A stretch of DNA of 64,000 nucleotides, taken from contig CM047426.1 in the NCBI GenBank assembly GCA_026168455.1, forward strand, positions 53,675,085 to 53,739,084, given 5' to 3'. The translations under genes were made by a program, and so were the position numbers. This DNA comes from Theocolax elegans (Eukaryota > Arthropoda > Insecta > Hymenoptera > Cerocephalidae). The notes under the pieces are model-generated. The model saw only the letters and a program-made list of their open reading frames with translations. It was not told the DNA's origin and did no database searches. This document shows, one piece after another, positions 1 through 10,831 of the stretch; within the stretch, counting starts at the first letter, position 1; each line of letters starts with the position of its first letter.

Positions 1-657
1 GCTTGTTAGTAAAGAATTGACAACTTCGCGTGCATTGCCTTTTAACGCTTCAAACAAGCGCATAATATTCTCTCGATCGCTATAACTGCCTGATTCTGTC
101 GATAATTCGTACGCTTCTTTGAAATGTAGCCATTCAAACGGGCTACCGTAAAAAATCGGTAATTTTTTCGCGGTAGTCAGTCGGCTTACTAATCGCGAGT
201 TGCCCTCTCCTAAAGAAGCTTCGCGAACTGCACTTAATGTTTTTTCGATCGCTTCCACTAAACGCGCATTCGGATCGCTAATTTGCACGCTACTTATATA
301 ATTATTTGATCCTACCGGTAACTCGGTGCTATTACTCCACTGAGGTGCGACGGACGCTTGGCTACTTGAAGCTTGTTGATGAACTTCGGTAGCTACTTCA
401 ACTGCGACGCCGTCGTCTCCGTGACTCTCGTCACTCTCGTAGTTTACGATGTCGGGTTGATCAGGTTGAGATGTAGTGTCGGTCCTAGCCTGATGAGTTG
501 ATCGTAATCGACTTGCAGGTGGAGTCGATTGCCTCTCGTTGTTGATCGCTGCATTCGCCAGGTTTTGATCCTCGTGCAAAACTGCGTTGTAGTCGACTCG
601 TGCCGCCTTCCGTTTCCTTTGAACTGCAGCAGGTCTCTTGCGCTTTGACGGAGCCAT
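1..657 (-). CDS. BEL/Pao-type retrotransposon Gag, N-terminal part (runs off the window)
   Basis: Reading leftward from the ATG at 655-657, an open frame of 219 codons runs to the window edge without a stop. The protein starts MAPSKRKRPA, has a basic head and a long low-complexity middle, then from about residue 160 a segment with KLPIFYGSPFEWLHFKEAY and a following DRENIMRLFEALKG motif. This is the pattern of the DUF1759 Gag region of BEL/Pao elements (LP.F.G.P.EW..F...Y). Gag would form the particle that packages element RNA. The start is supported by the primer binding site 84 bases upstream at 741-758. The frame is unbroken here, so this may be a fairly young insertion. Protease, reverse transcriptase and integrase would lie left of the window. 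Family assignment is by motif recall; I am fairly sure of BEL/Pao. Confidence 0.8.
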   Translation of the reverse strand, partial: MAPSKRKRPAAVQRKRKAARVDYNAVLHEDQNLANAAINNERQSTPPASRLRSTHQARTDTTSQPDQPDIVNYESDESHGDDGVAVEVATEVHQQASSSQASVAPQWSNSTELPVGSNNYISSVQISDPNARLVEAIEKTLSAVREASLGEGNSRLVSRLTTAKKLPIFYGSPFEWLHFKEAYELSTESGSYSDRENIMRLFEALKGNAREVVNSLLTS

Positions 658-740
658 ATTTCTCAGTTTAACAAAAAGTTGTAATTAATTAGATTTTTTT
701 TCCCCTGCCTGATTACTATCCCAGTTAATCCGGAAATAAT

Positions 741-758
741 TCCCGGGTTTCGGCACCA
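741..758 (-). promoter_or_regulatory. Primer binding site of the BEL/Pao element
   Basis: The minus strand reads TGGTGCCGAAACCCGGGA. It begins with the TGG that pairs with a tRNA CCA end and lies between the LTR end and the gag start, as expected for minus-strand DNA priming. I did not match it to a specific tRNA. Confidence 0.75.
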
Positions 759-763
759 AAATT

Positions 764-2733
764 TGTTATAAACAAATACTGGGATAGGTAATTTTTAATA
801 ATTAAAAATCAGATTGAATAAAAACTTATGTATTAAACTAAATATTCAAAAAATTGCAGTATACATATGTACTGAAACGCACCTTAAGAGTGTCAGAGGA
901 AAATAATCTCGCGAGCGAGTGCGTGCTGCGCTTTTTAAAGCTATCGTATCTCGATCCCCACTAGACTACAATAAATTCGGCGAAAAGCTATAAACTTATT
1001 TTTTTAATGTATCGCGCCCAACTTGAAATCTTGCGGCTTCGCCCTGCAGCCTGGCGGCCACAGGTTAACGAGACTCTCTGTGTCTCCCTGCGCACGCATA
1101 CCTGTGTGGATAATTTTCCACGGGAAATTAGAGTCTTCTAATTATCCCTTTGGCACATCGGCCTCTCCGAAGAGATCCATATTAGCTTCTAGGCCATGGG
1201 CGAACCCATGCACAAAACGGGCTCAGCGTAAAAATTTCAAGTTGTATTATAATTTTATAAACAAAAGTTCATTTAAATTTTCAAAAACTTTTAATATTTC
1301 ATATTTTCCTCTGACCCTCTTTTACAATAGTAACATACTTTTGCTTACATAATTTGTTCAAAATTAACAATAATCGTAGATAATAATTATGTGTAACTTT
1401 TACAGTATAATTTTAAAATCGCAAAATTATAATTAATCTTGATATAATTTAATGACGTATAACTCAAAACCAGAATTAATTTTTGTAAACTTAAATTGTA
1501 CGACTTAAATTAAACATTATAAACGCACTTGGTATTCTTATAATAAATACATTTTTCAATTGATTTCGTACTAAGTAAAACTAAGAAGCAATAAAATACA
1601 ACCGTTACTGTTTTGATTCCAACGTATTTTTCGGCCTGTTTATAGTAATGTAATATATATACGCAGAAAGTCAGTTTATATTTAAGTTTTTCATTTCTCG
1701 CTCGGCGGTTGACTATTTTTAACGGTTAATACTTATCGAGAAATATTTATTCAAATAATAATATCGTATTAAATTGTTTAAGCTAAATTATAAAATAAAA
1801 ATTAATTCTATCCGTAACAGCGGTATTCGTGGGAGAGGAGTATGACCGGTAAAAACATTATCTACAATCGATATATTAAGTTAATCGGCGAGAAAGATCG
1901 TCTCGCCGAGTCAATTTAATAAATAAATAATTTAACAATAACAAATCAACGTTACCAATTTAAGGGGAGTCGTACCGATGACTACCCCCGAGGTCAGCGC
2001 GGAAACAATTAGTTAAAACCAATTAACTGTCGATTTATGAGCAACCGATCAGGGAATGATCGGCTGCTTAACCTGATGGCTATACGTCACACCATGTCAC
2101 GTATGTACCTCTCACGTAGGGAGCACTGACGTAGAATCGTCCTACGTCACGCGCGCCTTCTCTCGGGAAGTGGCTCCCGCAAACCACCGACCTGTCTACC
2201 CGGGCGGGAATGGTCACGAGAGGGGGGCGGGAAGCGAAACGATTCCTCACCTGGACCGTACCAGTAAAATCGGGGTACAAAAATATTAACTAGACACGCG
2301 GGTCTAAACGTGATGCGCCACTTACCGCGAACCTAGATATCTCGTCTAGGCGGGAAAAGGCTGGGCCACGGAGAGAGAGCTTGTTCTCGTCAATATCCTT
2401 CTCTCTCTCTCTCTGACTCCAACTGTCGGGAAGGCTGCCTAATCCTGGCTTCCTTCTTTCACTCCCAATGGAACGTGCTGCTCCGCACGCCGACGTGGAG
2501 GTTGGTGGGGAGAAGGATCTCACACCCACACACAAAACGCACCAGTCCTGCAGCTCTTTTATCACGTAAAAATATTAACACCGGTCACCAACACGTTGTT
2601 GTTGCCGTGCGCGCGCGAACTCGATCTCCTTAATACCTTCGCGCACGATACTCGCGCGCGTTCCTTGCGCGCGCATCACTCTCCATACTCATTTCGATTA
2701 CTCACCTGATCCGCAACTCGCTTACCGTTATAA
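764..2733 (-). mobile_element. Long terminal repeat (5' LTR) of the BEL/Pao element, outer end approximate
   Basis: On the minus strand the LTR ends TTTATAACA next to the primer site. Its outer start is placed at the TATAACGGTAAGCG motif near 2733, which resembles the TGTAACGG start of other LTRs in this window with TG changed to TA. Another possible start is TGTTAATA at about 2580. The stretch is GC-rich from 2080 to 2700 and carries a CT run at 2400-2415. It sits in a (TA)n tract that is the outer edge of the next repeat. The partner LTR is outside the window, so no target duplication can be checked. Short ORFs inside it look accidental. Confidence 0.45.
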
Positions 2734-2798
2734 TGTATATATATATATATATGTATATATGTAAGTGAGTGTGTGCGTGCGTGCGTGTGTGTGTGCGG

Positions 2799-2801
2799 CG
2801 G

Positions 2802-2868
<67 letters not shown>
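2799..2868. repeat. (TA)n microsatellite at the outer edge of the left arm
   Basis: An almost pure TA tract follows a GTGTGCGTGC stretch. The same edge, shorter, occurs inverted at 13680-13745. The short ORF across it is an artefact. Confidence 0.9.
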
Positions 2869-2872
<4 letters not shown>

Positions 2873-3129
2873 AAAATTGTTTTTTCAAGAATACATAATA
2901 TATTTATTTTTTCCGTACGCTAAAAATGGTTATGAATATAACTTGAAATAATGTGTATTAGTTTACTCATTCTTGATAAAACTCATAAACTTTTTAAATA
3001 TATACTCAATAATAATAACGGATCTAAAATTCAATGTAATGCTTTAAATACAGATGCAAAATTGTTTGAAGATAAAATAAATATTAATCAAGTATAATAT
3101 ACACTTTTCCAAATATCCATATGATATAT

Positions 3130-4125
3130 TGTAATGGTAAGTGATATTCACTCACCATTATACGAATTCGGTAGGTAAACACGAGTGCTATATATAGATA
3201 TAGATATAGCCAACGACTCGAATGGCTGATACCAGCGCAACGCAAATCGGCAATTCGTGAGAGAGCGGTCGCGCGCGCAGGACTACCGGTACACGGAGAG
3301 ATCGCGACGGCACGTGTGTCTAAACGTCCCGGTTTTTAATTGGCTATTTTATCCAAGAGTTTTTCCTTGTGGTTTTTTTTAGGTGTTGTTATTTTTAATA
3401 TAGGCACGACTCAGATTGATTGGTAGTCGAGGAGTTATCCCGTCGACATCTCAATCAAGCGGTAAAAAGAGAGCGAGAGAGAAGATGTTAGCTGATTCTT
3501 CCCGTGGGTTTTTTGCGATTCGAACAGGAAAATAAAAGTAAATGGTACCACTTCTCGCACGAGCGATAAGTATCGTGTATTAATTAGTTTATTTAACGTG
3601 AACGTTCGACTATTTTTAAGCGAGTTAGTTGGCGTACCCCTTTCCCCTCTCGCGTTGTGTCGACGTTTACGACTCAACCTTCGTGCGTGTATTGACCTCA
3701 GACAATAATTGTTGTTATATTTATTTGTTATTACACTTCATTTAATAAATCTGCTAATATTTAAACATATATTTGTTCCTCCGTTATCCTACGAGTCTTA
3801 TATAAATATACGGACTCTCGCGAACTCTCATTTAATTTTCTTTCCGCGGTTCATTTCAGGAAAGATTATTATTATTTTACCTGTCATTGTTGGAAATCGA
3901 AATACGATTTTCAAACAACTTTAACGGCAAGTGTGCGGACAGGTAACCGCAGCCGCTGCGCGGGAAATATTTGTAAACATTATATATATAGTTGCATATT
4001 TTATTTAATCATCGAGTACGTGATATCTAGTTGGTGATACTAGACAGGTTTGTTCACCACGAACTACGTACATAAAAGACGGGCAACTCGATAATTTTTC
4101 CCCGCCCAATAAGTACACCGTTACA
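3130..4125 (+). mobile_element. Solo LTR, Gypsy-like, with 4-bp target duplication
   Basis: The 996-bp block starts TGTAATGGTAAGTG and ends CACCGTTACA, the usual TG...CA limits. It is flanked by ATAT at 3126-3129 and 4126-4129. The mirrored arm at about 13390-13450 and the related copy near 17370 have the same flanks without the block: GATATATACAATGGG in place of GATATAT-LTR-ATATACAATGGG. This is a paralogous empty site, so both limits and the duplication are directly supported. Its start matches the inverted solo LTR at 60694-61777 closely, so they are one family. There is no internal region, so it is a product of LTR-LTR recombination. ORFs inside it are not convincing. Confidence 0.9.
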
Positions 4126-4923
4126 ATATACAATGGGTTAAAAATTACATACATTAATTATTGCATTTTTAAGATAATTCTATTATAAACAGTAATGGCA
4201 AAAGAAAATACAAATTTTAACAGTGGCAATATAAAATACGAATTACATTTTAAAAGATTTTCAGAAACTATTAATTTAGGAGCATTTAATTTAAATATTT
4301 TTTAAATTAATATTTCAAAATTGTATGGATATACAATTGAGTAGATAATGTATATATATATAACACGATATTTTAAATAAACAAGTATGCATTTATTAGA
4401 AACAAAAGGTTATTTAAGGAATGAATTTGTTTATAATAATCAAAATAAATATTTGGGCTCTGTATGGAAAAAATAAATCGGATATAATTATGGATTAAAA
4501 CGCAAATTTTGAAAGAGGGTGAAAATAACGAATTGCGGGAGAAATGGAAGAAACAGGTTTTTATTTATATGTCGCTAAAATGTTATAAATAGTTCTTTAA
4601 AATTAATACAAAAATTTATTTATTTAAGAAGAAAGTTTTATTACTCTAAAAGTACAAAATATTAATGACATAGAACTTTTGGCGATGATCGTTCGTCATT
4701 AAATAAATTAATTTTAGGAGGTGAAGTTCTATTTATATACGTTTAAAATAATCCAAAATTTTAATAAGTTGTTTCTAAATACTACAATTTAGTAAGTATA
4801 TATGCACTTTACTATTTTTGGTAAGTTAATTTTTCATTAACATTTATTAAAATATTATTTTAATAAATTAATATTAATATATTATTAACATATAAATTTA
4901 AGCTTAATAAGAAATCATATAGA

Positions 4924-5071
4924 TTAACCTTTAGCCTGCCAGCATTTTTGCCTTATAAATTGATATTTTTGATGTGCACAATTTATACATAAAAGCACCT
5001 CATATCTCTAGAGTAGTTGTCAAGGTCACAGGTGGCTCATATATGAGCCAGTCCGGCAGTCTAAAGGTTAA
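4924..5071. mobile_element. piggyBac-like MITE with TTAA ends
   Basis: The 148-bp block is bounded by TTAA at 4924-4927 and 5068-5071. Its imperfect inverted ends are CCTTTAGCCTGCC and CCTTTAGACTGCCGG (reverse of the right end), and it holds the palindrome GGCTCATATATGAGCC near the right end. TTAA duplication and CCTTTAG-like tips are typical of piggyBac-type elements. A remnant of its right end is at 12770-12795 in the other arm, where the rest is deleted. Confidence 0.65.
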
Positions 5072-5348
5072 AATTTACAGTTAACGTTTTATATGTCTCT
5101 TTTTTTTATTATTTTTATTCTGATTTCATTACACTATATTTTGGTAAAAACTTTTATTTATAAATTATAATCGTATTTAAAAAATAATTAAATTTTTGGT
5201 ATAAAACCCAATGTACTATAACAGTACCGTCAAGGTGTTGTGTGAATCTGTTTAATTTCTAAGTGGTGCATGGTAGTGAAAAAATAATACTATTTAAAAG
5301 AATATTTTAAATAAATTAATTACGAAAAACCTTTTTCGAAATTAAAAA

Positions 5349-5393
5349 TGGGGGGTTGGCGCGCGAAGCGCGCAGGGGGTCGAAGCCCCCTAG
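5349..5393 (+). other. GC-rich double hairpin ending in CTAG, Helitron-terminus-like
   Basis: In very AT-rich DNA, two tight GAA-loop hairpins follow each other: GCGCGC-GAA-GCGCGC and then GGGGG-TCGA-AGCCCCC ending CTAG, followed directly by TATATATA. Helitron 3' ends have a short hairpin and CTRR before a T. Here the second hairpin runs into CTAG instead of stopping about 10 bases before it, so the assignment is tentative. The same block occurs four times across the two arms. Confidence 0.4.
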
Positions 5394-5688
5394 TATATAT
5401 ATGTATATATAACTAATATATTAATCCTTAATAGTTTATAGTTTAATTAACCCAAAACTTTATTAAAATGTTTCATACAATAATAGCATAACAATTAATA
5501 TAAAGTTAATATAAAAATAAATGTATCGAAATAAAAATACAGGAATATAATCCACCATAAAAGAAAACGAATACAATGCTCAAATATATCAACAAAAAAA
5601 TATAAACATCAATAATAGAACAATTAGAATAGATATTTTATACTTAATTTAAATTAAAAAATTTAATACATATATATTTATATATATA

Positions 5689-5733
5689 CTAGGGGGGCTT
5701 CGCCCCCCTGCGCGCTTCGCGCGCCAACCCCCT
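5689..5733 (-). other. GC-rich double hairpin ending in CTAG, inverted copy
   Basis: This is the reverse complement of the block at 5349-5393, with a perfect GGGGGGC-GAA-GCCCCCC stem. The two copies point their CTAG ends at each other across 295 bp. Confidence 0.4.
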
Positions 5734-6859
5734 ATTTTTAATTTCGAAAAAGGTTTTTCGTAATTAATTTATTTATTATAATGTTTTAAATTGTATTATT
5801 TTTTCACTACCATGGACACCTTAAAAATTAAACAGATTCACACAAAACCTTGGAGGTATTGCTACAGTTATTATAATTTATAAATAAAAGTTTACCAAAA
5901 TTTTGTGTAATGAAATCAGAATAAAAATAATAAAAAAAAATAAAGACATATTATATGTTAACTGTAAATTTTAAACTATATGAATTCTTATAAAGCTTAA
6001 ATTTATATTTTAATAATTATAAATGTTAATGAAAAATTAACTTACCAAAAATAGTAAAGTACACTAACTAACAATTTAATCTGCTAAGAACAAATTCAAA
6101 TTTTGCCACGTGAAGTTGCTTTTAGCCCGGTCGAGATATTGCACTGAGTTTATATCTACTTTTTTGTTGGTTAATGGTTGGACGTTGTAATAATGAAATA
6201 TGAAATTACTGATGTCGATTTAAATCGCATAATATTAATTAAATTAATATTTAATTTGGATTATTAATTTAAACTATTCATAAATTACAAATTGAATAGT
6301 ATATGCTGTTTTTAATTTTATTACTTCCTATTTGCTTAATGGGGTGTTAGACCAAATTACAGGGATCCACGCCTTACAACATACAAATTGTATTTAAAAT
6401 ATTCAATTAAAAATCGGAAAAAATTAATTCTGGTAGCTCATATAATAAACAATTTTTGTGCGGTAATTATTAGTCAAAAATGGCATAAATTATTAAGGCA
6501 ATCGTCATAATTAAATTATCGTTTTATCAATGACGAATCATTTTTTAATACTTTGGCATATTGCTTAAAACATGACTGTTCAGGATTTATTCAAAAGTTC
6601 ATTTTTTTGTTTATAAAAAATTATAAAAAAGACTCTTTTCTAAGTCTGGCATGTCCTTAATTTTAATATCTAAATATTGGGAATGATTATGTGAGTAATG
6701 TGTGTTTTAGTACTCATCATTTTTTGTTAAAGAAACTTCAACAAAACAACTCATGGTATGTGAAAATATTTATTATAAAATGCGTCGAATTTCTTAATAA
6801 TAAATACATTTTAAGGTAATTTAAGAGCATAGTTAAGAAAATTTTAATTTTATTTAAAT

Positions 6860-8847
6860 TTAATAATTCATATATGAACCGTCAACTTCGATAAGTTTAT
6901 TTAACCTTCTGTGCATTGAATTTGTTAAATTCAAACAAAACTCAGGTTGATTAGTCAATTCTTGCCAGCTCCCAATTACTCTCTGTATTAACTGGCCTCT
7001 ATTATTGGCAACTCCTGGCCTCCAGTCTTTTACCATTTTGGCTCAAACATGCTCGATCACATTGAGATCGGGTGATCTTGCAGGTAAACGGAGTCTGCTC
7101 AATTGAGGATGTTCCGCATACCAATCCGTCACTATGCGTGCCGTGTGGATTGGACTATTATCCTCGATAATACGGATATTTTCTAACGGGTACCGATCTG
7201 AAATATTGATTTTATATGAGTAATATATTTAGTTTACAGAAAAGAGTTATTTAAAATATATTACAATTTTTAACATTTTTTAAAATCAAGAAACTACTTT
7301 ATAAAATGGCAGTAAATTTATCTTTTTAAATTTACTCATGAAATTAAAAATACTAATAAATGTTAATAAACGGACTTAAAACTTATTATATTCAATATTT
7401 TTGATGAAATAAAAAGAATAAAAGCAGTAATATTAATAAATCTTAAAATTTATAAAATGTGTTGTTAAAATATATGATGGTGATATTGACGTAATCGATT
7501 AGAAATATCCCGATAGCCGGAAAGGCAGTTTTATATAGAATGCCAATGTAATTTTACGGACGAGGTAATTTTACGCGGTAAAAATTTTACAATAATTTTC
7601 GACAGAAGTATCAGGAAAAGTACGTAATAATAATTTATTTCAATCCCAATTAACCAAATTACTGTTGATTATAAACTTACTTAGAACTGAGGGAAGAAAA
7701 TTCTCTTCTAATATTTCAACATATCGCTGTCCGTTGAAATGTCTGCCAACCTCTATTATTTCTCCTACACCATCTCCAGACATCCATCCCCAAAATGCAG
7801 CGGTACTTCTTCCACTATACTTCTTTGGCAGTAAGTAAGCATCATCAAATCTATGGATAATAACATTTAGATATAATTATTCACAAGCAAATAAACTAAA
7901 CTAAAAGCTGTATACTGCCGCGATCGCATTAGTAGCTAAAAATAATATTTTATGGTTGAACTCTTCCATTTATTTCGTTCTGAATTTCATATATATATAT
8001 GACGGTTTTTACAAGTAACAAGTGCGTAAAAAGTTACAACCGCCTATGCTAAAAAGGCGAGGTTCGGCGAAGCCGGACCGAGTGTTTTTTTGTCAGACGC
8101 GGTTGTAACTTTCCAACGCACATGTTGCGAAACGATATTTTTCGATACAGTATGCGGAAAATCGCATTTGAAAAAACGTTAACAATGCGTAAAATCTGAT
8201 TTTATGCATACTGTATCGAAATAGTATTTTTCGATATCGGGGGCATAATTGCGATGTTTAAAATACAAACAATGCATAAAATCGAGCCATATGCACACTG
8301 CATCAAAATTAAATAAATATTACCTTGCATTTTCTGGCCTCCAAACACCTATTCTCCCACCTTTATGAGTCGTAAAAGTTTTTTCATCCATAAATATCGT
8401 GTGCCTCCAATCTTCGTCATTCAGATTAATATAATTATTTGCAAATTCAATTCTGGCAGCTTTGTCTCTATTAAAAAGTTGTGTTTTTGAAGCTGCTTTA
8501 CAAAATTTTACATTACACTGCTCTTTTAAAACTTTCCTCATAGTATTAGCGCACACATTTAAATCTAATCTTTCTGGAAGTTTATATGCGGGTTGAAAAG
8601 GATCGCGTTCTATCGCTCTTTGCACACGTCCGACTTCTTCTGCATTTAGCTTCCTTGGTCTAGCATTATTTTCGCGTAAATCGCCAATCTGATTTGCTTG
8701 ATCGCCTGCTTCTCGGAACCGCCTTCTCCAACGATAAACCGTATAAATAGATACATCTAATTGTTGGCAAATTTGCTGCATAGGCACATTTGCCTCTAAA
8801 AGCGCCCGTAAAGCAGCTAAATTTGCTTCTGAAGGTTGGAACGGCAT
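6860..8847 (-). pseudogene. IS630-Tc1-mariner-type transposase, three exons, one nonsense codon
   Basis: Exon 1 is 8324-8847 (donor GTAATA; an earlier in-frame ATG lies at 8895), exon 2 is 7681-7850 (acceptor ATAG, donor GTAAGT) and exon 3 is 6860-7197 (acceptor TTTCAG, stop TAA). The phases fit exactly and give 344 codons including the stop. The N-terminus has a helix-turn-helix (QQICQQLDVSIYTVYRWRRR). The DDE residues are the D of FMDEKTF, the D of EDNSPIHTA and the E of PDLNVIEHV, with 35 residues between the last two by my count. The codon after IEHV is TGA (7043-7045) where this family has a conserved W (TGG), a single-base change. The rest of the frame is open to the end. The enzyme would cut and paste the element at TA sites. 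Exon 3 lies in the left arm and is half-copied in the right arm (10832-10942). Intron 1 holds a small hairpin element. Confidence 0.85.
8024..8124. repeat. Small hairpin element inside transposase intron 1
   Basis: The inverted ends GTGCGT...AGTTACAACCGC and GCGGTTGTAACTT...ACGCAC enclose an inner GC-rich hairpin GGTTCGGC-GAA-GCCGGACC. Just beyond, 8150-8225 holds a second weaker palindrome (GATACAGTATGC...GCATACTGTATC). These insertions explain why intron 1 (473 bp) is far longer than intron 3-type introns elsewhere in the window. Confidence 0.55.
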
Positions 8848-9516
8848 TTTAACCTTTTTATTCTCAAAATTCGAAAAAAGATTGGTTATGATCACATCGA
8901 CGAACGATTACTGATGTCAAATGTCAAATCTCTTTAGAAAAAAAAAGAACCAACTTCGCGAAATTGCACTAAAAATTATGAAATAATAATTGATGTAAAT
9001 TATTATTCCGCTATTTTTAGGGCGACTTTTAAAAGTGGGTTCTTTTTATTTTTGTACAAATTTTTTTATACTTTTTAGTATATTTTTTGTAGTCATATTT
9101 TTTTCTGTTAAAAAATTTTTTCTGACTTTTATTTCACATTTTTTGAGTTATAACGGTTAAAATATATAAATCTATGTGTATGAAATGAAGTTAAATATTC
9201 ATCGATCTTTACAAAAAGTGAAATGGGATCACCGGAGGATTATTAACTATTATTTAAAAAAATCACCTCAATCGGTCCAGTAGTTTCGGAATAATTGATG
9301 GATAAACATAAAAGAAAATACAGAGACAATTTCCATTTCTGCCAGTAGAATCCTACTTCTTTGTTTTAGTAGCCAAATTCAGACGTTCGTGCAAACCATA
9401 TGATAATCATTTTTCCGTTTACGTAGATACGGATTGTTTTTGATTGTTATTGAAACATTGTAAAAATATCGTTATTTAAGATAACCATTATAACTTGTAG
9501 AATTATTAAAATAGCA

Positions 9517-9978
9517 ATGGACCGATGGGAGCTTGTAACCTACGAATTAGCTATAGTTCGGTATATCCGGAGAAGAAATTTGATCTACGATCCTACAAAT
9601 CGATTTTATCGAGCACGAAATGTGAGATTAGCTCTTTTTCATAACCTGCAAACTTATATACGTAATCGTTTCAACATGCGAAAATCTGGTAAGTAAATAT
9701 ATATTTCGTATATCTTGTTTATATATATATAGACACACACACGCGTATCATAAATTGAAATTCATTTTGCAGTTGCGCAGTTAAAAAAAGATTGGAATCG
9801 ATTACGTGCGAAGTATGTCACCATATGCCGCAAAATTATTCGTGGACAACTCAGAAGGGCCGAGTTAAACTTCGTAAACACTTGGTTTTTGAGGCATATG
9901 AGTTTTCTCGCACCCTACATATGCCATTTCAACGGAGAAAGGCGGTATTATCCTGACGAGGATTATGCAGTGATATAG
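9517..9978 (+). CDS. MADF/Myb-SANT-like DNA-binding protein carried in the transposon loop, two exons
   Basis: Exon 1 is 9517-9688 (donor GTAAGT) and exon 2 is 9773-9978 (acceptor TTTTGCAG, stop TAG). The 84-bp intron is in phase and the product is 125 residues. It begins MDRWELVTYELAIVRYIR and has the MADF/Myb-SANT layout: a first helix, then NLIYDPTNRFYR, then a second helix (NVRLALFHNL), and after the splice AQLKKDWNRLRAKYV, matching the L..RW..LR..Y core of MADF domains. It is strongly basic, as a DNA binder should be. The C-terminus (FLRHMSFLAPYI, then YYPDEDY) resembles the Y/W-rich tail after MADF domains. No frame lesion is seen. It lies divergently from the transposase, 669 bp away start to start, inside the loop of the 11-kb inverted repeat. 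In PIF/Harbinger elements a Myb-like partner helps the transposase enter the nucleus and bind ends; a like role here is inference. Confidence 0.7.
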
Positions 9979-10209
9979 GTAACAATTGCATATTTATTAT
10001 CTTTTGATAACATTATTATTATATTGTTTATTTTAACTTTAGTTAATCATCTCTATTTATTTTTATCAATATCACCGTCATATTTTAACGTAATACATTT
10101 TATAAATTTTAAGATTTATTAATATTACTGCTTTTATTCTTTTTATTTCATCAAAAATATTGAATATAATAAGTTTTAAGACCGTTTATTAACATTTATT
10201 AGTATTTTT

Positions 10210-10549
10210 CACCCTAACCATCTGAAAAGTCCACTTTATTGACCTCTGCGGAGGGAGTAAAATTGCATTTTATTCCCTTGATTACTTTATTCCCCGTAGA
10301 CTTACTTTATTCCCCGTAGACTCATTCTATTCCCCGTAGACCCATTTTATTGTTCGTAGATCAATTCTATTCACCGTAGACTTACTTTTTTGTCCATTAG
10401 TACTTATTTTAGTCTTTTCCTACACAAATACTAAATCAAATTAATTTTGTTCAAATAAATACAGCAAAAAATCTTAGAATATTGAAAAAATTTAGAAATG
10501 TTTAAATAAATTGTTGTCGAATAAAGTGGCTTTCCAAGTGATTAGGGTG
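10210..10549. mobile_element. MITE with CACCCTAA inverted ends and internal 20-bp tandem repeats
   Basis: The ends are CACCCTAACCATCTG and (reverse) CACCCTAATCACTTG. Between 10283 and 10390 about five copies of a 20-bp unit resembling ACTTTATTCCCCGTAGACTT follow one another. The left arm has no insertion at the matching place (about 7335), so it arrived after the inverted duplication or was lost on the left. Related sequence is at 59987-60090 and 63610-63690. I did not identify the superfamily. Confidence 0.6.
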
Positions 10550-10556
10550 AAAAATG

Positions 10557-10680
10557 TTATATGCACTACGGGAGTAAGAGGCGATTATTCCCTTGGATGA
10601 ATTACTACCCTCGCTAAAGCTCGGGTAGTAACTATCATCCCAGGAATAAACGCCTACTTTACTCCCTTGGTGCATAAATA
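10557..10680. mobile_element. 124-bp palindromic MITE
   Basis: The arms run TATGCACTACGGGAGTAA...GGGTAGT and their reverse (TTATGCACCAAGGGAGTAA...), with centre ACCCTCGCTAAAGCTCGGGT. It directly follows the previous MITE and is absent from the left arm. Confidence 0.6.
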
Positions 10681-10831
10681 ACTATTTAATTTCACGAGTA
10701 AATTTAAAAAAACAAATTTACTGCCATTTTATAAAGTAGTTTGATTTTAAAAAATGTTACAAATTGTAATATACTATAAAAACTCTTTTCTGTAAACTAA
10801 ATATATTTCTCATATAAAATCAATATTTCAG

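Larger units (their letters stand above)
4803..6062. repeat. Inner palindrome of the left arm
   Basis: The segment from CACTTTACTATTTTTGG (about 4805) to 5393 is the inverse of 5689 to about 6060, leaving a 295-bp centre. Shared landmarks are TTTTGGTAAG, a TGTGTGAATCTG motif, CACTACCATG, the CGAAAAAGG motif and the GC-rich hairpin. The left side also carries a TTAA MITE. The whole palindrome recurs inverted at about 11764-12770 in the right arm, so it existed before the large inverted duplication. Confidence 0.75.
2735..7494. repeat. Left arm of an 11-kb inverted-repeat structure
   Basis: Apart from the solo LTR at 3130-4125 and smaller insertions, this stretch is the reverse complement of 10060-13745. 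Matching landmarks include the (TA)n plus GTGCGGCG edge (2740-2820 against 13700-13745), the AACCCATTG motif, the GC-rich hairpins at 5349 and 5689 (against 12434 and 12095), the CCACGTGAAGTTGC motif near 6105 (against 11710), and exon 3 of the transposase (7197 against 10832). The inner edge is where GATATTGACG (left) pairs with CGTCATATTTT on the right. Much is non-coding and very AT-rich. The identity looks high by eye but was not computed. Confidence 0.85.

Noticed and set aside
1023..1352. 109-aa ORF on the plus strand
   Set aside because: No domain or codon pattern; it lies in the BEL/Pao LTR and runs into AT-rich DNA.
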